From: Flavobacterium sp. SM15
GTDB lineage: Bacteria > Bacteroidota > Bacteroidia > Flavobacteriales > Flavobacteriaceae
DNA: 64,000 bases
Assembly: GCF_022012335.1 (NCBI RefSeq)
Contig: NZ_JAKLTO010000006.1
Location: 62,001-126,000, forward strand
Direction of reading: 5' to 3'
The position numbers and the translations under genes were made by a program. Below, one piece after another: positions 43,156 to 50,949 of this stretch (within the stretch, counting starts at the first letter, position 1; every line of letters begins with the position of its first letter). The notes beneath the pieces were generated by a model. That model had not been told where the DNA came from and did no database searches. It saw only the letters and a list, made by a program, of their open reading frames with translations.

Positions 43156-43746
43156 ATGAAAAAGGTAATCTTGGCAATTTTATTTCCGGCAATAGCAACT
43201 GCTCAATGTACTGAAACAAGTTCAAAAGCATTTCAAAATCAATTAAATAAAGAATATGCCGATGAAAAAGAAAGCCCCTTAAAAAAAGAAGACTTAGCTC
43301 ATTTTAAAGCATTGGATTTTTTTGAGGTTAACATGAATTATTGTGTAGAAGCACATTTGGTTGAAACTCCAAAAGAAAAGCCTTTTGCGATGAAAACCTC
43401 GGGAGCAAGAACCCCGATGTATGTTAAATACGGGGAATTACATTTTACTTTGGATGGAAAAAAGTGCAAACTGAACCTTTACAGAAACATCGAACTTTCT
43501 AAAAAAGAGCAATTTAAAAACCATTTGTTTTTACCTTTTACAGATTTGACCAGTGGGGTTGAAAGTTACGGAGGAGGTCGTTACATAGATTTGGAAGCTA
43601 CCGATAAAGAAACCATGACCATCGATTTTAATCAGGCGTATAATCCGTATTGTGCTTATAATGAAGGGTATTCATGTCCGATTCCTCCAAAAGAGAACGA
43701 TTTACCGGTTGAAATAAAAGCAGGGGTGAAGAAATTTCATGATTAA
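43156..43746 (+). CDS. DUF1684 domain protein, secreted
   Basis: 196 residues with a short signal peptide (KKVILAILFPAIATAQ). The conserved DUF1684 features are present: FKALDFFEVN in the first half, GARTPMYVKYGELHFTLDG in the middle, and YGGGRYIDLE followed by DFNQAYNPYCAYNEGYSCPIPPKEN, the family hallmark with its paired cysteines. Function is not established. Followed by a palindromic repeat element, then tatD. Confidence 0.88.
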   Translation: MKKVILAILFPAIATAQCTETSSKAFQNQLNKEYADEKESPLKKEDLAHFKALDFFEVNMNYCVEAHLVETPKEKPFAMKTSGARTPMYVKYGELHFTLDGKKCKLNLYRNIELSKKEQFKNHLFLPFTDLTSGVESYGGGRYIDLEATDKETMTIDFNQAYNPYCAYNEGYSCPIPPKENDLPVEIKAGVKKFHD

Positions 43747-43757
43747 TTTTTAATATA

Positions 43758-43876
43758 ACCATATAAGCCATATAAGTTTTAAGTAAAGCGAATTATTATT
43801 TTTTTGAACATTAATTATGTAAGTTTTAAGATAATGATTAATCATGTTTTATAAACTCTTATATGACTTATATGGT
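43758..43876. repeat. 119-bp MITE-like element with 19-bp terminal inverted repeats
   Basis: ACCATATAAGCCATATAAG (43758-43776) is the reverse complement of 43858-43876 except one base. Each arm holds two CATATAAG units. Inside lie two copies of AAGTTTTAAG (43774 and 43821) and the palindrome ATGATTAATCAT (43834-43845). No coding frame inside. I recall ATATAAG-based palindromes being scattered in Flavobacterium genomes. Confidence 0.6.
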
Positions 43877-43891
43877 AAATAAATTAGTAAA

Positions 43892-44527
43892 ATGAAGTTT
43901 AACATTCATACTCACAAAAGCACTAGTCAAGAAAGCGTTTTGGAAATTGTCAATCAGTATCCGAATGAATTTGATGATTCCGTGACTTATTTTTCTATTG
44001 GAATTCATCCGTGGTATATTAATATGGATAAAACGGATGACTATTTGAATATCATCGAGGAGAAATTGCAATATCAAAACTGTCTCGCTTTAGGAGAATG
44101 CGGATTGGACAAACGAATCGAAACACCTTTGGAAATTCAGACAGAAATTTTCGAAAAACAATTGCATCTAGCGATAAAATACCAAAAACCTGTAATTTTG
44201 CACTGCGTTTCTGCGTATCAGGAAGTAATCGAAATTAAAAAACGATTAAAAATTGAAGTTCCGATGGTAATTCACGGTTTTTCAAAAAATTGGCAAGTGG
44301 CCAAATCGCTGCTGGATAATGGGTTTTATTTGTCTTTTGGAAAATATCTGCTCAGAAATCCCGAATTGGCATCAGTATTTGATCAAGTTCCTGAAAATAG
44401 GTTCTTTTTAGAAACCGACACGATCGAAGAAAGCATCCAAGATGTTTATATAAAAGCTACATCGATAAAAAATAAAGATGTGGAACAGATTATCGAAGAT
44501 AATTTTAAGTTAGTTTTTAACCTGTAA
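43892..44527 (+). CDS. TatD family metal-dependent hydrolase
   Basis: 211 residues, shorter than typical TatD (about 260). TIM-barrel metal ligands are visible: NIHTHK (4-9), LGECGLDK, ILHCVSAY, VIHGFSKN and LETDT. Family members act as 3'-exonucleases or deacylases and take part in DNA repair. It ends 49 bases before tcdA with a hairpin in between and probably shares its transcript. Confidence 0.87.
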   Translation: MKFNIHTHKSTSQESVLEIVNQYPNEFDDSVTYFSIGIHPWYINMDKTDDYLNIIEEKLQYQNCLALGECGLDKRIETPLEIQTEIFEKQLHLAIKYQKPVILHCVSAYQEVIEIKKRLKIEVPMVIHGFSKNWQVAKSLLDNGFYLSFGKYLLRNPELASVFDQVPENRFFLETDTIEESIQDVYIKATSIKNKDVEQIIEDNFKLVFNL

Positions 44528-44575
44528 TGCAGACCGGTTTTTCGACCGGAATCACATTACACAAAATGTTTTAAA

Positions 44576-45295
44576 ATGGCAGAATGGACCGAAAGAGCCG
44601 AATTATTATTTAAAAAAGAAGGATTAGAAAAACTGAAAAATTCCAACGTGATGGTTGTGGGAATGGGAGGAGTAGGTTCTTTCGCAGCAGAATTTATTGC
44701 ACGCGCAGGAGTTGGAAAAATGACTATTGTGGATGGCGACGTGGTGGATATTACCAATATTAATCGTCAGCTTCCGGCTTTACATTCCACAGTTGGAGCG
44801 CCGAAAGTAAAAATTGTTGGAGATCGATTGATGGACATCAATCCAGAATTGGAACTTACTCGAATTGAAGAGTTTTTATCTCCGGAAAGAGCTTTCGAAT
44901 TAGTAACTCCGGAATACGATTATGTATTGGATTGTATCGATAGTATTACCCCAAAATTGAATTTGATTGTCGCTGCCAAACGCAAAAAAGTAAAAATCAT
45001 CAGCAATATGGGAGCAGGAGGAAAGGTGCTTGCCAGTAAAGTTGTTGTAAAAGATATCAAGAAAACAGATGTTTGTCCTTTGGCTAAAACGATTCGTAAA
45101 CGCTTGAAAAAAGAAGGAATTACAAGTGGTGTAAAAGCCGTATTCTCTTTAGAAAAACCAGACGAAAGCAGTCTTAAAATGACAGACGGAACAAACTTTA
45201 AAAAATCGTTTTTCGGAACCAACAGCTGGATGCCAGCTCTATTCGGATTGCACACAGCAGAAACTGTGGTACGTTATCTTTTAGAAAAAGAATAA
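44576..45295 (+). CDS. tcdA: tRNA threonylcarbamoyladenosine dehydratase
   Basis: 239 residues. ThiF/E1-like enzyme that cyclises t6A37 of tRNAs to ct6A with ATP. The adenylation domain has VVGMGGVGSFAAEFIARAG (27-45), the Arg-Gln in INRQLPAL and the C-terminal T-x-G-x-N-F-x-K-S-F-F-G-T segment of the CsdL/TcdA branch (DGTNFKKSFFGTNSWMPALFG). The zinc-type cysteine pair is absent, as is normal here. Located after tatD, ended by a bidirectional terminator. Confidence 0.93.
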   Translation: MAEWTERAELLFKKEGLEKLKNSNVMVVGMGGVGSFAAEFIARAGVGKMTIVDGDVVDITNINRQLPALHSTVGAPKVKIVGDRLMDINPELELTRIEEFLSPERAFELVTPEYDYVLDCIDSITPKLNLIVAAKRKKVKIISNMGAGGKVLASKVVVKDIKKTDVCPLAKTIRKRLKKEGITSGVKAVFSLEKPDESSLKMTDGTNFKKSFFGTNSWMPALFGLHTAETVVRYLLEKE

Positions 45296-45315
45296 TTGCT
45301 GATAGTTATAAAAAG

Positions 45316-45342
45316 AAAAGTCCCGATACCGGGACTTTTTTT
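45316..45342. terminator. Bidirectional terminator between tcdA and the SRPBCC gene
   Basis: AAAAGTCCCG (45316-45325) and CGGGACTTTT (45330-45339) with a 4-base loop and T's after it. Confidence 0.92.
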
Positions 45343-46417
45343 ATTGAATTGTTTTTGTTGAATCGATAACTACTGTTTTAATCTCGATTGGTTTTACTTT
45401 TGCGAGAATCGGGATGTATATTTCGGTAACCCATTTAGATGGTCGCGGAGTGTCTTTGGTTCCTAATTTGTATACTTCAATGTATTTTCCAGCCGGATTT
45501 TCTTTCCAATGTTTTTTAGCAATTTCAGCATAGGCTTTGTCCCAAGCTTCCTTACTGTGTGAATAATCACCTTTTAAAGTTGTTTTCAAGGCAAGGTATG
45601 AATAGAATTTTCCGCCTTCTGTATCGCTGCCTTCCGAAGTAAAAATTTCCTGTTCAATCGGTAAACATATTGAGAAAGAAACATTCCCTTTTGCTTGATC
45701 ATATTTGTCATAAATCGCAAAAGGTGAGCCTGTTACGGTAATGTTATTCTCTGTAGTGAATTTCGTAAGTTGTCTTAGCATGATTGCCATATTTTTAGAC
45801 AATTTTGGAATTTCGCAAGTGATTGACTGTTTAATGTAGTTGACACCTGTTTTGGTTACCAATCCGTTAACTTCTACCGAGTAAGTTTTCAATTCTTTTA
45901 CCAGTAGATTGTCTATGTTTTCCAATCCTTTTTCAAACATTGGAGCCAGCATGTTTTCGGTACCGCCTTTAAAGAAGGAGAAAAATTTCATCATGAAATT
46001 CATTTTCCCTTTCATTCTCCAACTTACTTTTGTTCCGTTTGCCACTTTTTGAAAACCCCAGATGATATCATTCGGTTCATTGTCTTCAAAATAGATTTTC
46101 TGGAAAAGACTGTCGTTTTCAATTATTTTAACGGTTTTCATTTTCCCGTTTCCGTCTTTTCCTTTCCATGAATAAGCGGCGCCTAAACCTTTGGTTTTTT
46201 CGGAATAAGTATATTGAATGGATTTATCTTCTTCAGCCCAAGGTCCCCAATCCTGCCAGTTTTTGTATTCATCTACATAGTTGTATAAAACATTTTGTGG
46301 CAAATTGATGACTTTACTTCTTTGTATATCAAATTCACTGGCTTGTGTAGCGATATATACTGAAAGTGCAATCGAAAAAAGGAATATAAGGAGGAATATA
46401 TATTTTATGATACGCAT
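45341..46417 (-). CDS. Membrane-anchored SRPBCC + GyrI-like effector-binding protein
   Basis: 358 residues. An N-terminal membrane helix (4-26) is followed by an SRPBCC/polyketide-cyclase-like domain (about 30-170, containing SKVINLPQNVLYNYVDEYKNWQDWGPW) and a GyrI-like/SOUL-type small-molecule-binding domain (about 180-350, ending KYIEVYKLGTKDTPRPSKWVTEIYIPI). This pairing is seen in Bacteroidota proteins that may bind lipids or hydrophobic effectors; no enzyme activity is known to me. Probably cotranscribed with the short membrane gene upstream. Confidence 0.82.
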   Translation of the reverse strand: MRIIKYIFLLIFLFSIALSVYIATQASEFDIQRSKVINLPQNVLYNYVDEYKNWQDWGPWAEEDKSIQYTYSEKTKGLGAAYSWKGKDGNGKMKTVKIIENDSLFQKIYFEDNEPNDIIWGFQKVANGTKVSWRMKGKMNFMMKFFSFFKGGTENMLAPMFEKGLENIDNLLVKELKTYSVEVNGLVTKTGVNYIKQSITCEIPKLSKNMAIMLRQLTKFTTENNITVTGSPFAIYDKYDQAKGNVSFSICLPIEQEIFTSEGSDTEGGKFYSYLALKTTLKGDYSHSKEAWDKAYAEIAKKHWKENPAGKYIEVYKLGTKDTPRPSKWVTEIYIPILAKVKPIEIKTVVIDSTKTIQ

Positions 46418-46460
46418 AATTTTGTGGCCTAATTATGTTGATTTCCCAAATATACTATAT

Positions 46461-46649
46461 TTATTCTTTTAAGAAGGTTTTGATTACGAATAAAATTCCT
46501 ATAAAAAGTAAAAAGAAAAATAATACCCATAAACTTCCCTTGTAATGTATTTTGTGAAGCGCCAAATCTTTTCTGTAAACGTAAATCATTACACTAACAA
46601 AGGCTATTACAAAAAAGAGCGCAAAGTACAACTGTCCTGTTGAAAACAT
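46461..46649 (-). CDS. Small two-helix membrane protein, function unknown
   Basis: 62 residues with two hydrophobic helices (about 6-24 and 39-58) and a short basic cytosolic loop (YRKDLALHKIHYKG). Similar small membrane proteins are common in flavobacterial genomes with no known function. A -7 box TAATTTTG lies on the minus strand at 46667-46674. It is followed by the SRPBCC/GyrI gene after 43 bases, so they may share a transcript. Confidence 0.72.
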   Translation of the reverse strand: MFSTGQLYFALFFVIAFVSVMIYVYRKDLALHKIHYKGSLWVLFFFLLFIGILFVIKTFLKE

Positions 46650-46724
46650 AGTTTGAAAAATTTATACAAAATTAGTTGATAGAATTATCTTTTTGCCTAA
46701 TTTCCAAAACAAATTTTTAAGATT

Positions 46725-47108
46725 ATGCAGAAACAGATAAACTCAGTACAAGAATTCCACGAAGCTTTTGGTTTAGGAGTGAATTTTTCTCCCAAAGGCG
46801 ATTTAGGAGAACAGAAAAACATGCTTCGTTTTAACCTGATGAAAGAAGAAAATGAAGAATATCTTGAAGCGGTACAAAACAACGATATTGTTGAAATTGC
46901 AGATGCTTTAGGCGATATGCTTTACATATTGTGCGGCACAATTTTAGAGCATGGATTGCAACATAAAATAGAGGAAGTGTTCGATGAAATCCAGCGCAGC
47001 AACATGAGTAAGTTAGGCGAAGACGGAAAACCGATTTATCGTGAAGACGGGAAAGTAATGAAAGGGCCTAATTATTTTAAACCAAATTTTGAAGAAATCT
47101 TAAGATAA
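46725..47108 (+). CDS. MazG-like NTP pyrophosphohydrolase
   Basis: 127 residues. All-alpha NTP-pyrophosphatase fold: the metal-binding EExxE motif is seen at EENEEYLEA (41-49) and the second half as ADALGDMLYILCG (59-71). The C-terminal segment MSKLGEDGKPIYREDGKVMKGPNYFKP is the ending found in the larger PRA-PH/MazG-type 'house-cleaning' enzymes of phages and Bacteroidota. It hydrolyses nucleoside triphosphates to monophosphates; the substrate is not known. Stop codon lies in the terminator. Confidence 0.88.
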   Translation: MQKQINSVQEFHEAFGLGVNFSPKGDLGEQKNMLRFNLMKEENEEYLEAVQNNDIVEIADALGDMLYILCGTILEHGLQHKIEEVFDEIQRSNMSKLGEDGKPIYREDGKVMKGPNYFKPNFEEILR

Positions 47109-47137
47109 AAAAATCCCGATTTAATCGGGATTTTTTT
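47108..47137. terminator. Bidirectional terminator between MazG-like gene and ilvE
   Basis: AAAAAATCCCGAT (47108-47120) and ATCGGGATTTTTT (47124-47136) around a 3-base loop, with T's following on both strands. Confidence 0.92.
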
Positions 47138-47139
47138 AT

Positions 47140-48207
47140 TTATACTTTTACGGTCCAACCGAATGTGTCATCGGTTAGTTTGTACTGAATATTTGTGAGC
47201 TTTTCTTTGATGTTAGCGGCAAATGTATTCTCTAATATAGGCAATTCATAATAATTATCCTGATAAGAGAATCCAGCAATAGGGTTAACAACTGCTGCAG
47301 TTCCTGCACCAAATATTTCTTTTAAAGTACCATTTTTGGCAGCTTCTACAATTTCGGAAACCAAAACCGGACGTACTTCAACATTGATTCCGATGCTTGG
47401 AGCTAATTCCACAATACTTTTACGTGTTACTCCATCTAAAATTCTTTCACTGGTTGGCGCAGTGTAAAGTGTATCATTAATACGGAAGAAAACGTTCATT
47501 GTTCCGGCTTCTTCTAATTTAGCGTGTGTAGCATCGTCGGTCCAGATAATTTGCTGGAATCCTTTTTCGTTGGCTAATTTGGTCGGATAAAACTGTGCAG
47601 AATAATTTCCTGCTGCTTTTGCTGCTCCGATTCCACCGTTAGCGGCACGGCTGTAATGATCTGCGATAACTACTCGTACTTCGCCTGAATAATAGGCTTT
47701 AGCAGGAGAAAGAATAACACAAAATCGGTATTGGTTTGAAGGAGAGGCAATTACACCGTGACCGGTAGCAATCATAAAAGGACGGATGTACAAAGTATTT
47801 CCTTTTCCTTTTTTTACCCAATCTTTCTCAATTTCAAGTAATTTGTGCAAACCTCCTAAGAAAACTTCTTCAGGAACTTCTGGCATTGCCAAACGAACTG
47901 CCGATTTGTTAAAACGGTCAAAATTCTGATCCGGACGGAATAACCACACATCGTCGTTTGCATCTTTGTAGGCTTTCATACCTTCAAAAATTGCCTGACC
48001 GTAATGAAATACTCTTGAAGAAGGATCCATGGTGAATGGTTCGTAAGGTTTGATTTCTGGTTGTTCCCAAACCCCGTCGTTGTAGTCACAAACCAGCATG
48101 TGGTCTGTAAAAATGTTTCCGAAAGTTAAGTGATCAAAATCAACGGAATTGATCTTACTTTCTTTTACAGTAACAATTTTAATGTTACCCGTTGTTGTTA
48201 ATTCCAT
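47140..48207 (-). CDS. ilvE: Branched-chain amino acid aminotransferase
   Basis: 355 residues; the fold-type IV PLP enzyme of the larger, eukaryote-like class. Last step of Leu, Ile and Val synthesis and first of their breakdown. RVFHYGQAIFEGMKAY (65-80), the PLP lysine Lys197 in GIGAAKAAGNYSAQ and the C-terminal EIFGAGTAAVVNPI identify it. The gene is alone and faces its promoter at 48300. A long intergenic region separates it from the divergent DUF4920 gene. Confidence 0.95.
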   Translation of the reverse strand: MELTTTGNIKIVTVKESKINSVDFDHLTFGNIFTDHMLVCDYNDGVWEQPEIKPYEPFTMDPSSRVFHYGQAIFEGMKAYKDANDDVWLFRPDQNFDRFNKSAVRLAMPEVPEEVFLGGLHKLLEIEKDWVKKGKGNTLYIRPFMIATGHGVIASPSNQYRFCVILSPAKAYYSGEVRVVIADHYSRAANGGIGAAKAAGNYSAQFYPTKLANEKGFQQIIWTDDATHAKLEEAGTMNVFFRINDTLYTAPTSERILDGVTRKSIVELAPSIGINVEVRPVLVSEIVEAAKNGTLKEIFGAGTAAVVNPIAGFSYQDNYYELPILENTFAANIKEKLTNIQYKLTDDTFGWTVKV

Positions 48208-48510
48208 TTAATTAAAATTAATGTGTCGTAACAATAACGTGTTGATTATCAGTTAGTATAAAGCTTTTTCTGCTGATAAATGAACAAGTTGTGTCATTGC
48301 AAATCTAGTAAAAAAACGTCCGCATTTTAACACTTAAGAAAAAATAACAGATTTGCTTATGTAAGTACTAATTTGTTCTATAATTCTCAATAAAAGCAGG
48401 TTTTTTGTTAGATTATGTTAGGTGTATTAAAAAAAATATAATGTCGATTTTACATTCAGATTAAATTTGTTTCTTTGGAAAATCTATTAAAAATCGAAAT
48501 ACACTAACAA
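48208..48510. other. Divergent intergenic region between ilvE and the DUF4920 gene
   Basis: 303 bases, AT-rich. It holds the minus-strand -7 box TAGATTTG of ilvE (48300-48307, 93 bases before the ATG) and the plus-strand -7 box TAAATTTG (48462-48469, 42 bases before the DUF4920 ATG). No leader peptide or riboswitch is recognised. Confidence 0.55.
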
Positions 48511-49008
48511 ATGAAGAAAATTTTACTATTAGGATTATCAATTGCCTTATTCAGTTGCAACAAAAAGCAGGAAGAAGCTAAAAATGAACCTGTTGCTGCA
48601 AAAGTGGATTACGCTGTTTTTGGTGATAGTATTACCGATGCTGAAGCTTTAACCAGTGCCGAAATGATCGCAAAATTCAAAGATTTAAAAGAAGAAGATA
48701 CTTTAAAAGTGAAATTCAAATCTAAAATCAATGGGGTTTGCCAGAAAAAAGGTTGCTGGATGACTTTGGATTTAGGGGAAGAAAAAGAAGCATTCGTTAA
48801 ATTTAAAGATTATGCTTTTTTTGTTCCGATGAATGCAACTAACCAGGATGCTGTTGTAAGCGGAAAAGCTTTTGTTAGTGTGGAAACGGTAGACGAGCAG
48901 AAACATTATGCAAAAGATGCCGGAAAATCACAAGCGGCAATTGACAGCATCACGCAGCCAAAAGTTACTTATTCTTTTATGGCTGACGGTGTTTTAATCA
49001 GTAAATAA
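48511..49008 (+). CDS. DUF4920 lipoprotein
   Basis: 165 residues. Signal sequence with lipobox LFSC (Cys16). Core DUF4920 motifs: FGDSITDAEALT, then KFKSKINGVCQKKGCWMTLDL with two cysteines in C-x4-G-C-W-M, then FKDYAFFVPMNA and EQKHYAKDAGK. The cysteines and the constant GCWM suggest metal or copper binding, but no role is proved in what I know. The next gene begins in the last base of its stop, so the two are co-translated lipoproteins. Confidence 0.85.
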   Translation: MKKILLLGLSIALFSCNKKQEEAKNEPVAAKVDYAVFGDSITDAEALTSAEMIAKFKDLKEEDTLKVKFKSKINGVCQKKGCWMTLDLGEEKEAFVKFKDYAFFVPMNATNQDAVVSGKAFVSVETVDEQKHYAKDAGKSQAAIDSITQPKVTYSFMADGVLISK

Positions 49009-49451
49009 TGAAAAGGTTAGTTTTAGTTTTTATTGCTTCGTTATTTATTTTTTCTTGTAATAAGAAGGAAGAAGTAAAAATCGAAGAGAAAACAACTGCA
49101 AAAAAGGAAAAGCAGTTTGAAATGTATGAGATGTCGGAAATGGCAGCTTTGATGGAACAAATGTATGTAGACAATCAGCGTTTGAAAGAGCGAATCAAAA
49201 AAGGCGACACTATTGGTAAGTTTCCTTCACATTTTATGAAAATCCATAGTGCCGTAATGACCGACAAGCAGGAAAACGATGCGTTTTTCAAAGAACAGGC
49301 CGCCAATTTTATTAAGGCTCAGGAACTTATCTATAAAGATCCTGCAAATGCCAAAGAACATTATAATAATGGGGTAGATGCCTGCTTGAAATGCCATGAA
49401 GTTAAATGCGGCGGGCCAATTCCAAGGATAAAAAAACTTTATATAGAATAA
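49008..49451 (+). CDS. Small lipoprotein with a c-type heme motif
   Basis: 147 residues. Signal sequence and lipobox IFSC (Cys17). The C-terminus has a single CXXCH heme site, CLKCH (126-130), followed by EVKC-GGPIPRIKKL. The part before it (about 45-115) is helical and acidic. The site at the C-terminal end and the GPxxRI-K-K-L ending are those of a small family of cytochrome-like periplasmic lipoproteins of Bacteroidota. A role in electron transfer is likely; the partner is unknown. Overlaps the DUF4920 gene by one base. Confidence 0.82.
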   Translation: MKRLVLVFIASLFIFSCNKKEEVKIEEKTTAKKEKQFEMYEMSEMAALMEQMYVDNQRLKERIKKGDTIGKFPSHFMKIHSAVMTDKQENDAFFKEQAANFIKAQELIYKDPANAKEHYNNGVDACLKCHEVKCGGPIPRIKKLYIE

Positions 49452-49452
49452 A

Positions 49453-50115
49453 TTGAAACGTAAAATTATACAAACGGCTGACGGTTCTTCGTCTTTATTG
49501 GTCGAAGATTGGGGAGAAACCTATCATTCCAAGCACGGAGCCATACAGGAAGCCAAACATGTATTCATACAAAACGGACTGTCACTTTTTAAGGAGCAGT
49601 CCGTTGCTGTTTTAGAGATTGGTTTCGGAACTGGTTTAAATGCTTTTATTACTTTTTTAGAAGCTGAAAATATGAAACAATCAATTGATTATGTTGGAGT
49701 AGAAGCCTTTCCGGTTAAGGAAGAAGAAGTTGAAAAACTGAATTACGTTTCGCAACTTGAAGCTAATCAGTTCAATAGAGAATTTTTATTGATGCATTCT
49801 TGTGAATGGTCAGTAAAAATGGGTGTTTCGGAGTATTTCAGTTTAACAAAAAGACAACAATACTTTAACGAAATAGATGACAAAAATCGATTTGATTTGA
49901 TTTACTTTGATGCGTTCGGATTTCAGTATCAACCTGAGTTGTGGAGTACTGAGATTTTTAAAATAATGTTCGAAGCATTAAAGGAAAATGGAGTGCTTGT
50001 CACCTATGCTTGTCGCGGTCCAATAAAAAAAGCAATGAAAGAAGCAGGGTTTGTAACTGAAAAGCTTAAAGGGCCTCCAGGGAAGCGTGAAATGCTTAGA
50101 GCGTTAAAAAAATAG
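49453..50115 (+). CDS. mnmD: tRNA 5-methylaminomethyl-2-thiouridine methyltransferase (MnmD-type)
   Basis: 220 residues starting with TTG, directly after the preceding stop; the next ATG would delete the conserved KRKIIQTADGSSSL and HSKHGAIQEAKHVFI segments. It adds the final methyl group of mnm5s2U34 in certain tRNAs using SAM. SAM-binding motif LEIGFGTGLNAF (54-65) and DLIYFDAFGFQYQPELW are diagnostic of the DUF752 methyltransferase. In enterobacteria the same activity is fused to an FAD oxidoreductase (MnmC); here it is stand-alone. Confidence 0.9.
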   Translation: MKRKIIQTADGSSSLLVEDWGETYHSKHGAIQEAKHVFIQNGLSLFKEQSVAVLEIGFGTGLNAFITFLEAENMKQSIDYVGVEAFPVKEEEVEKLNYVSQLEANQFNREFLLMHSCEWSVKMGVSEYFSLTKRQQYFNEIDDKNRFDLIYFDAFGFQYQPELWSTEIFKIMFEALKENGVLVTYACRGPIKKAMKEAGFVTEKLKGPPGKREMLRALKK

Positions 50116-50166
50116 ATTGATTCTTCAATTATGTTAAAAATTTGAATTTTATTTTCAATGTTAATA

Positions 50167-50210
50167 AATAATTAAACAATAATTAAACAATAATTAAACA
50201 ATAATTAAAA
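50167..50210. repeat. Four tandem 11-bp repeats AATAATTAAAC
   Basis: Four units in phase (the last ending in A instead of C), directly upstream of the first small-protein gene. An 11-bp period close to the helical turn could give intrinsic curvature. Confidence 0.8.
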
Positions 50211-50232
50211 AAATATAAAATTAATTTATAAA

Positions 50233-50249
50233 TTTACTATACGTTCTTA
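50233..50249 (+). promoter_or_regulatory. Shared upstream motif, copy 1
   Basis: TTTACTATACGTTCTTA; 15 of 17 bases equal the copy at 50648, and it lies 28 bases in front of the ATG, against 29 for the copy. It does not contain TAnnTTTG. Confidence 0.55.
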
Positions 50250-50277
50250 TCCCTATTAAACCAAATTTTTGTCAAAT

Positions 50278-50475
50278 ATGTCAAGAAACATGTATACTTA
50301 CACCAAGTCTATTTTAGAACGAGTAAGTTTCGACCCAATATTGTTTTGTAAAGAATTAGAAAAAGCGATTAAGTTGTTGTTACCCTATGAAATTGAACAG
50401 CTAACCGAATGGCTTCTAAATTTTACAAAAGAGAAACCAGAATTAAGACAATGTTTAATTTACGTAAATCAATAA
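50278..50475 (+). CDS. Small protein of a duplicated family, copy 1
   Basis: 65 residues from the ATG at 50278; TTG nine bases upstream is less likely. The sequence MYTYTKSILERVSFDP then KELEKAIKLLLPYEIEQLTEWLLNFT is rich in helix, with no signal or membrane segment. More than half of the residues are the same as in the second copy 416 bases downstream. Similar 60-70-residue proteins are known to me only as conserved flavobacterial hypotheticals. A terminator follows at once. Confidence 0.75.
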   Translation: MSRNMYTYTKSILERVSFDPILFCKELEKAIKLLLPYEIEQLTEWLLNFTKEKPELRQCLIYVNQ

Positions 50476-50503
50476 AAAAAGGAGCTTAAAAGCTCCTTTT
50501 TTT
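50474..50503 (+). terminator. Terminator of small protein copy 1
   Basis: GGAGCT (50481-50486) and AGCTCC (50491-50496) form a 6-bp stem, extended by the flanking A and T runs. Confidence 0.88.
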
Positions 50504-50647
50504 ATTGATTATTTTTTAGATATAAATTATAAAAGTGTAAGTTTTTAACGAATATTGTGTAAGATTTGTGTTTTTTGTCGACTTTTTATGTGTTTAAACG
50601 ATAATTTTTTATTTTTTTTCTTGGTGGTAAAAATGTTTTTACATACT

Positions 50648-50664
50648 TTTACTTAACGTTCTTA
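50648..50664 (+). promoter_or_regulatory. Shared upstream motif, copy 2
   Basis: TTTACTTAACGTTCTTA, 29 bases in front of the ATG of the second small gene; see copy 1. Confidence 0.55.
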
Positions 50665-50693
50665 CTGAGTAAAACAATAATACAAGATTGATT

Positions 50694-50894
50694 ATGCCGC
50701 GAATGATTTATGATTACACAAAATCGGTACTTGAAAGAGTGAGCTTTGATCCTTTGCTTTTTATGAAAGAATTAAGAAAAGCAATTAAGAATTTGTTGCC
50801 TTACGAATTAGAGCAGTTAACTAAATGGTTAAGGTATTTTACTTCGGAAAAACCAGAATTGCAACAGTGTTTGATTCTGATTAAAGATAATTAA
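50694..50894 (+). CDS. Small protein of a duplicated family, copy 2
   Basis: 66 residues from the ATG at 50694. MIYDYTKSVLERVSFDP, KELRKAIKNLLPYELEQLTKWLRYFT and EKPELQQCLI repeat copy 1 with conservative changes, so both are true proteins under selection. Only a single cysteine (in QQCLI) is common to both. No partner can be named. Its terminator hairpin overlaps the stop codon of oxyR. Confidence 0.75.
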   Translation: MPRMIYDYTKSVLERVSFDPLLFMKELRKAIKNLLPYELEQLTKWLRYFTSEKPELQQCLILIKDN

Positions 50895-50924
50895 TAACCC
50901 TACTAAAACTTAACTAACTAACCC

Positions 50925-50949
50925 AAAAAGGAGCTTAAAGCTCCTTTTT
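50925..50949. terminator. Bidirectional terminator between small protein copy 2 and oxyR
   Basis: GGAGCT (50930-50935) and AGCTCC (50939-50944) with A and T runs; same core as the terminator at 50474. The oxyR stop codon is inside the stem/loop. Confidence 0.85.

Noticed and set aside
48208..48510. Riboswitch or leader peptide in front of ilvE
   Set aside because: No T-box, no leader frame with branched-chain codons and no strong hairpin was found on the minus strand.
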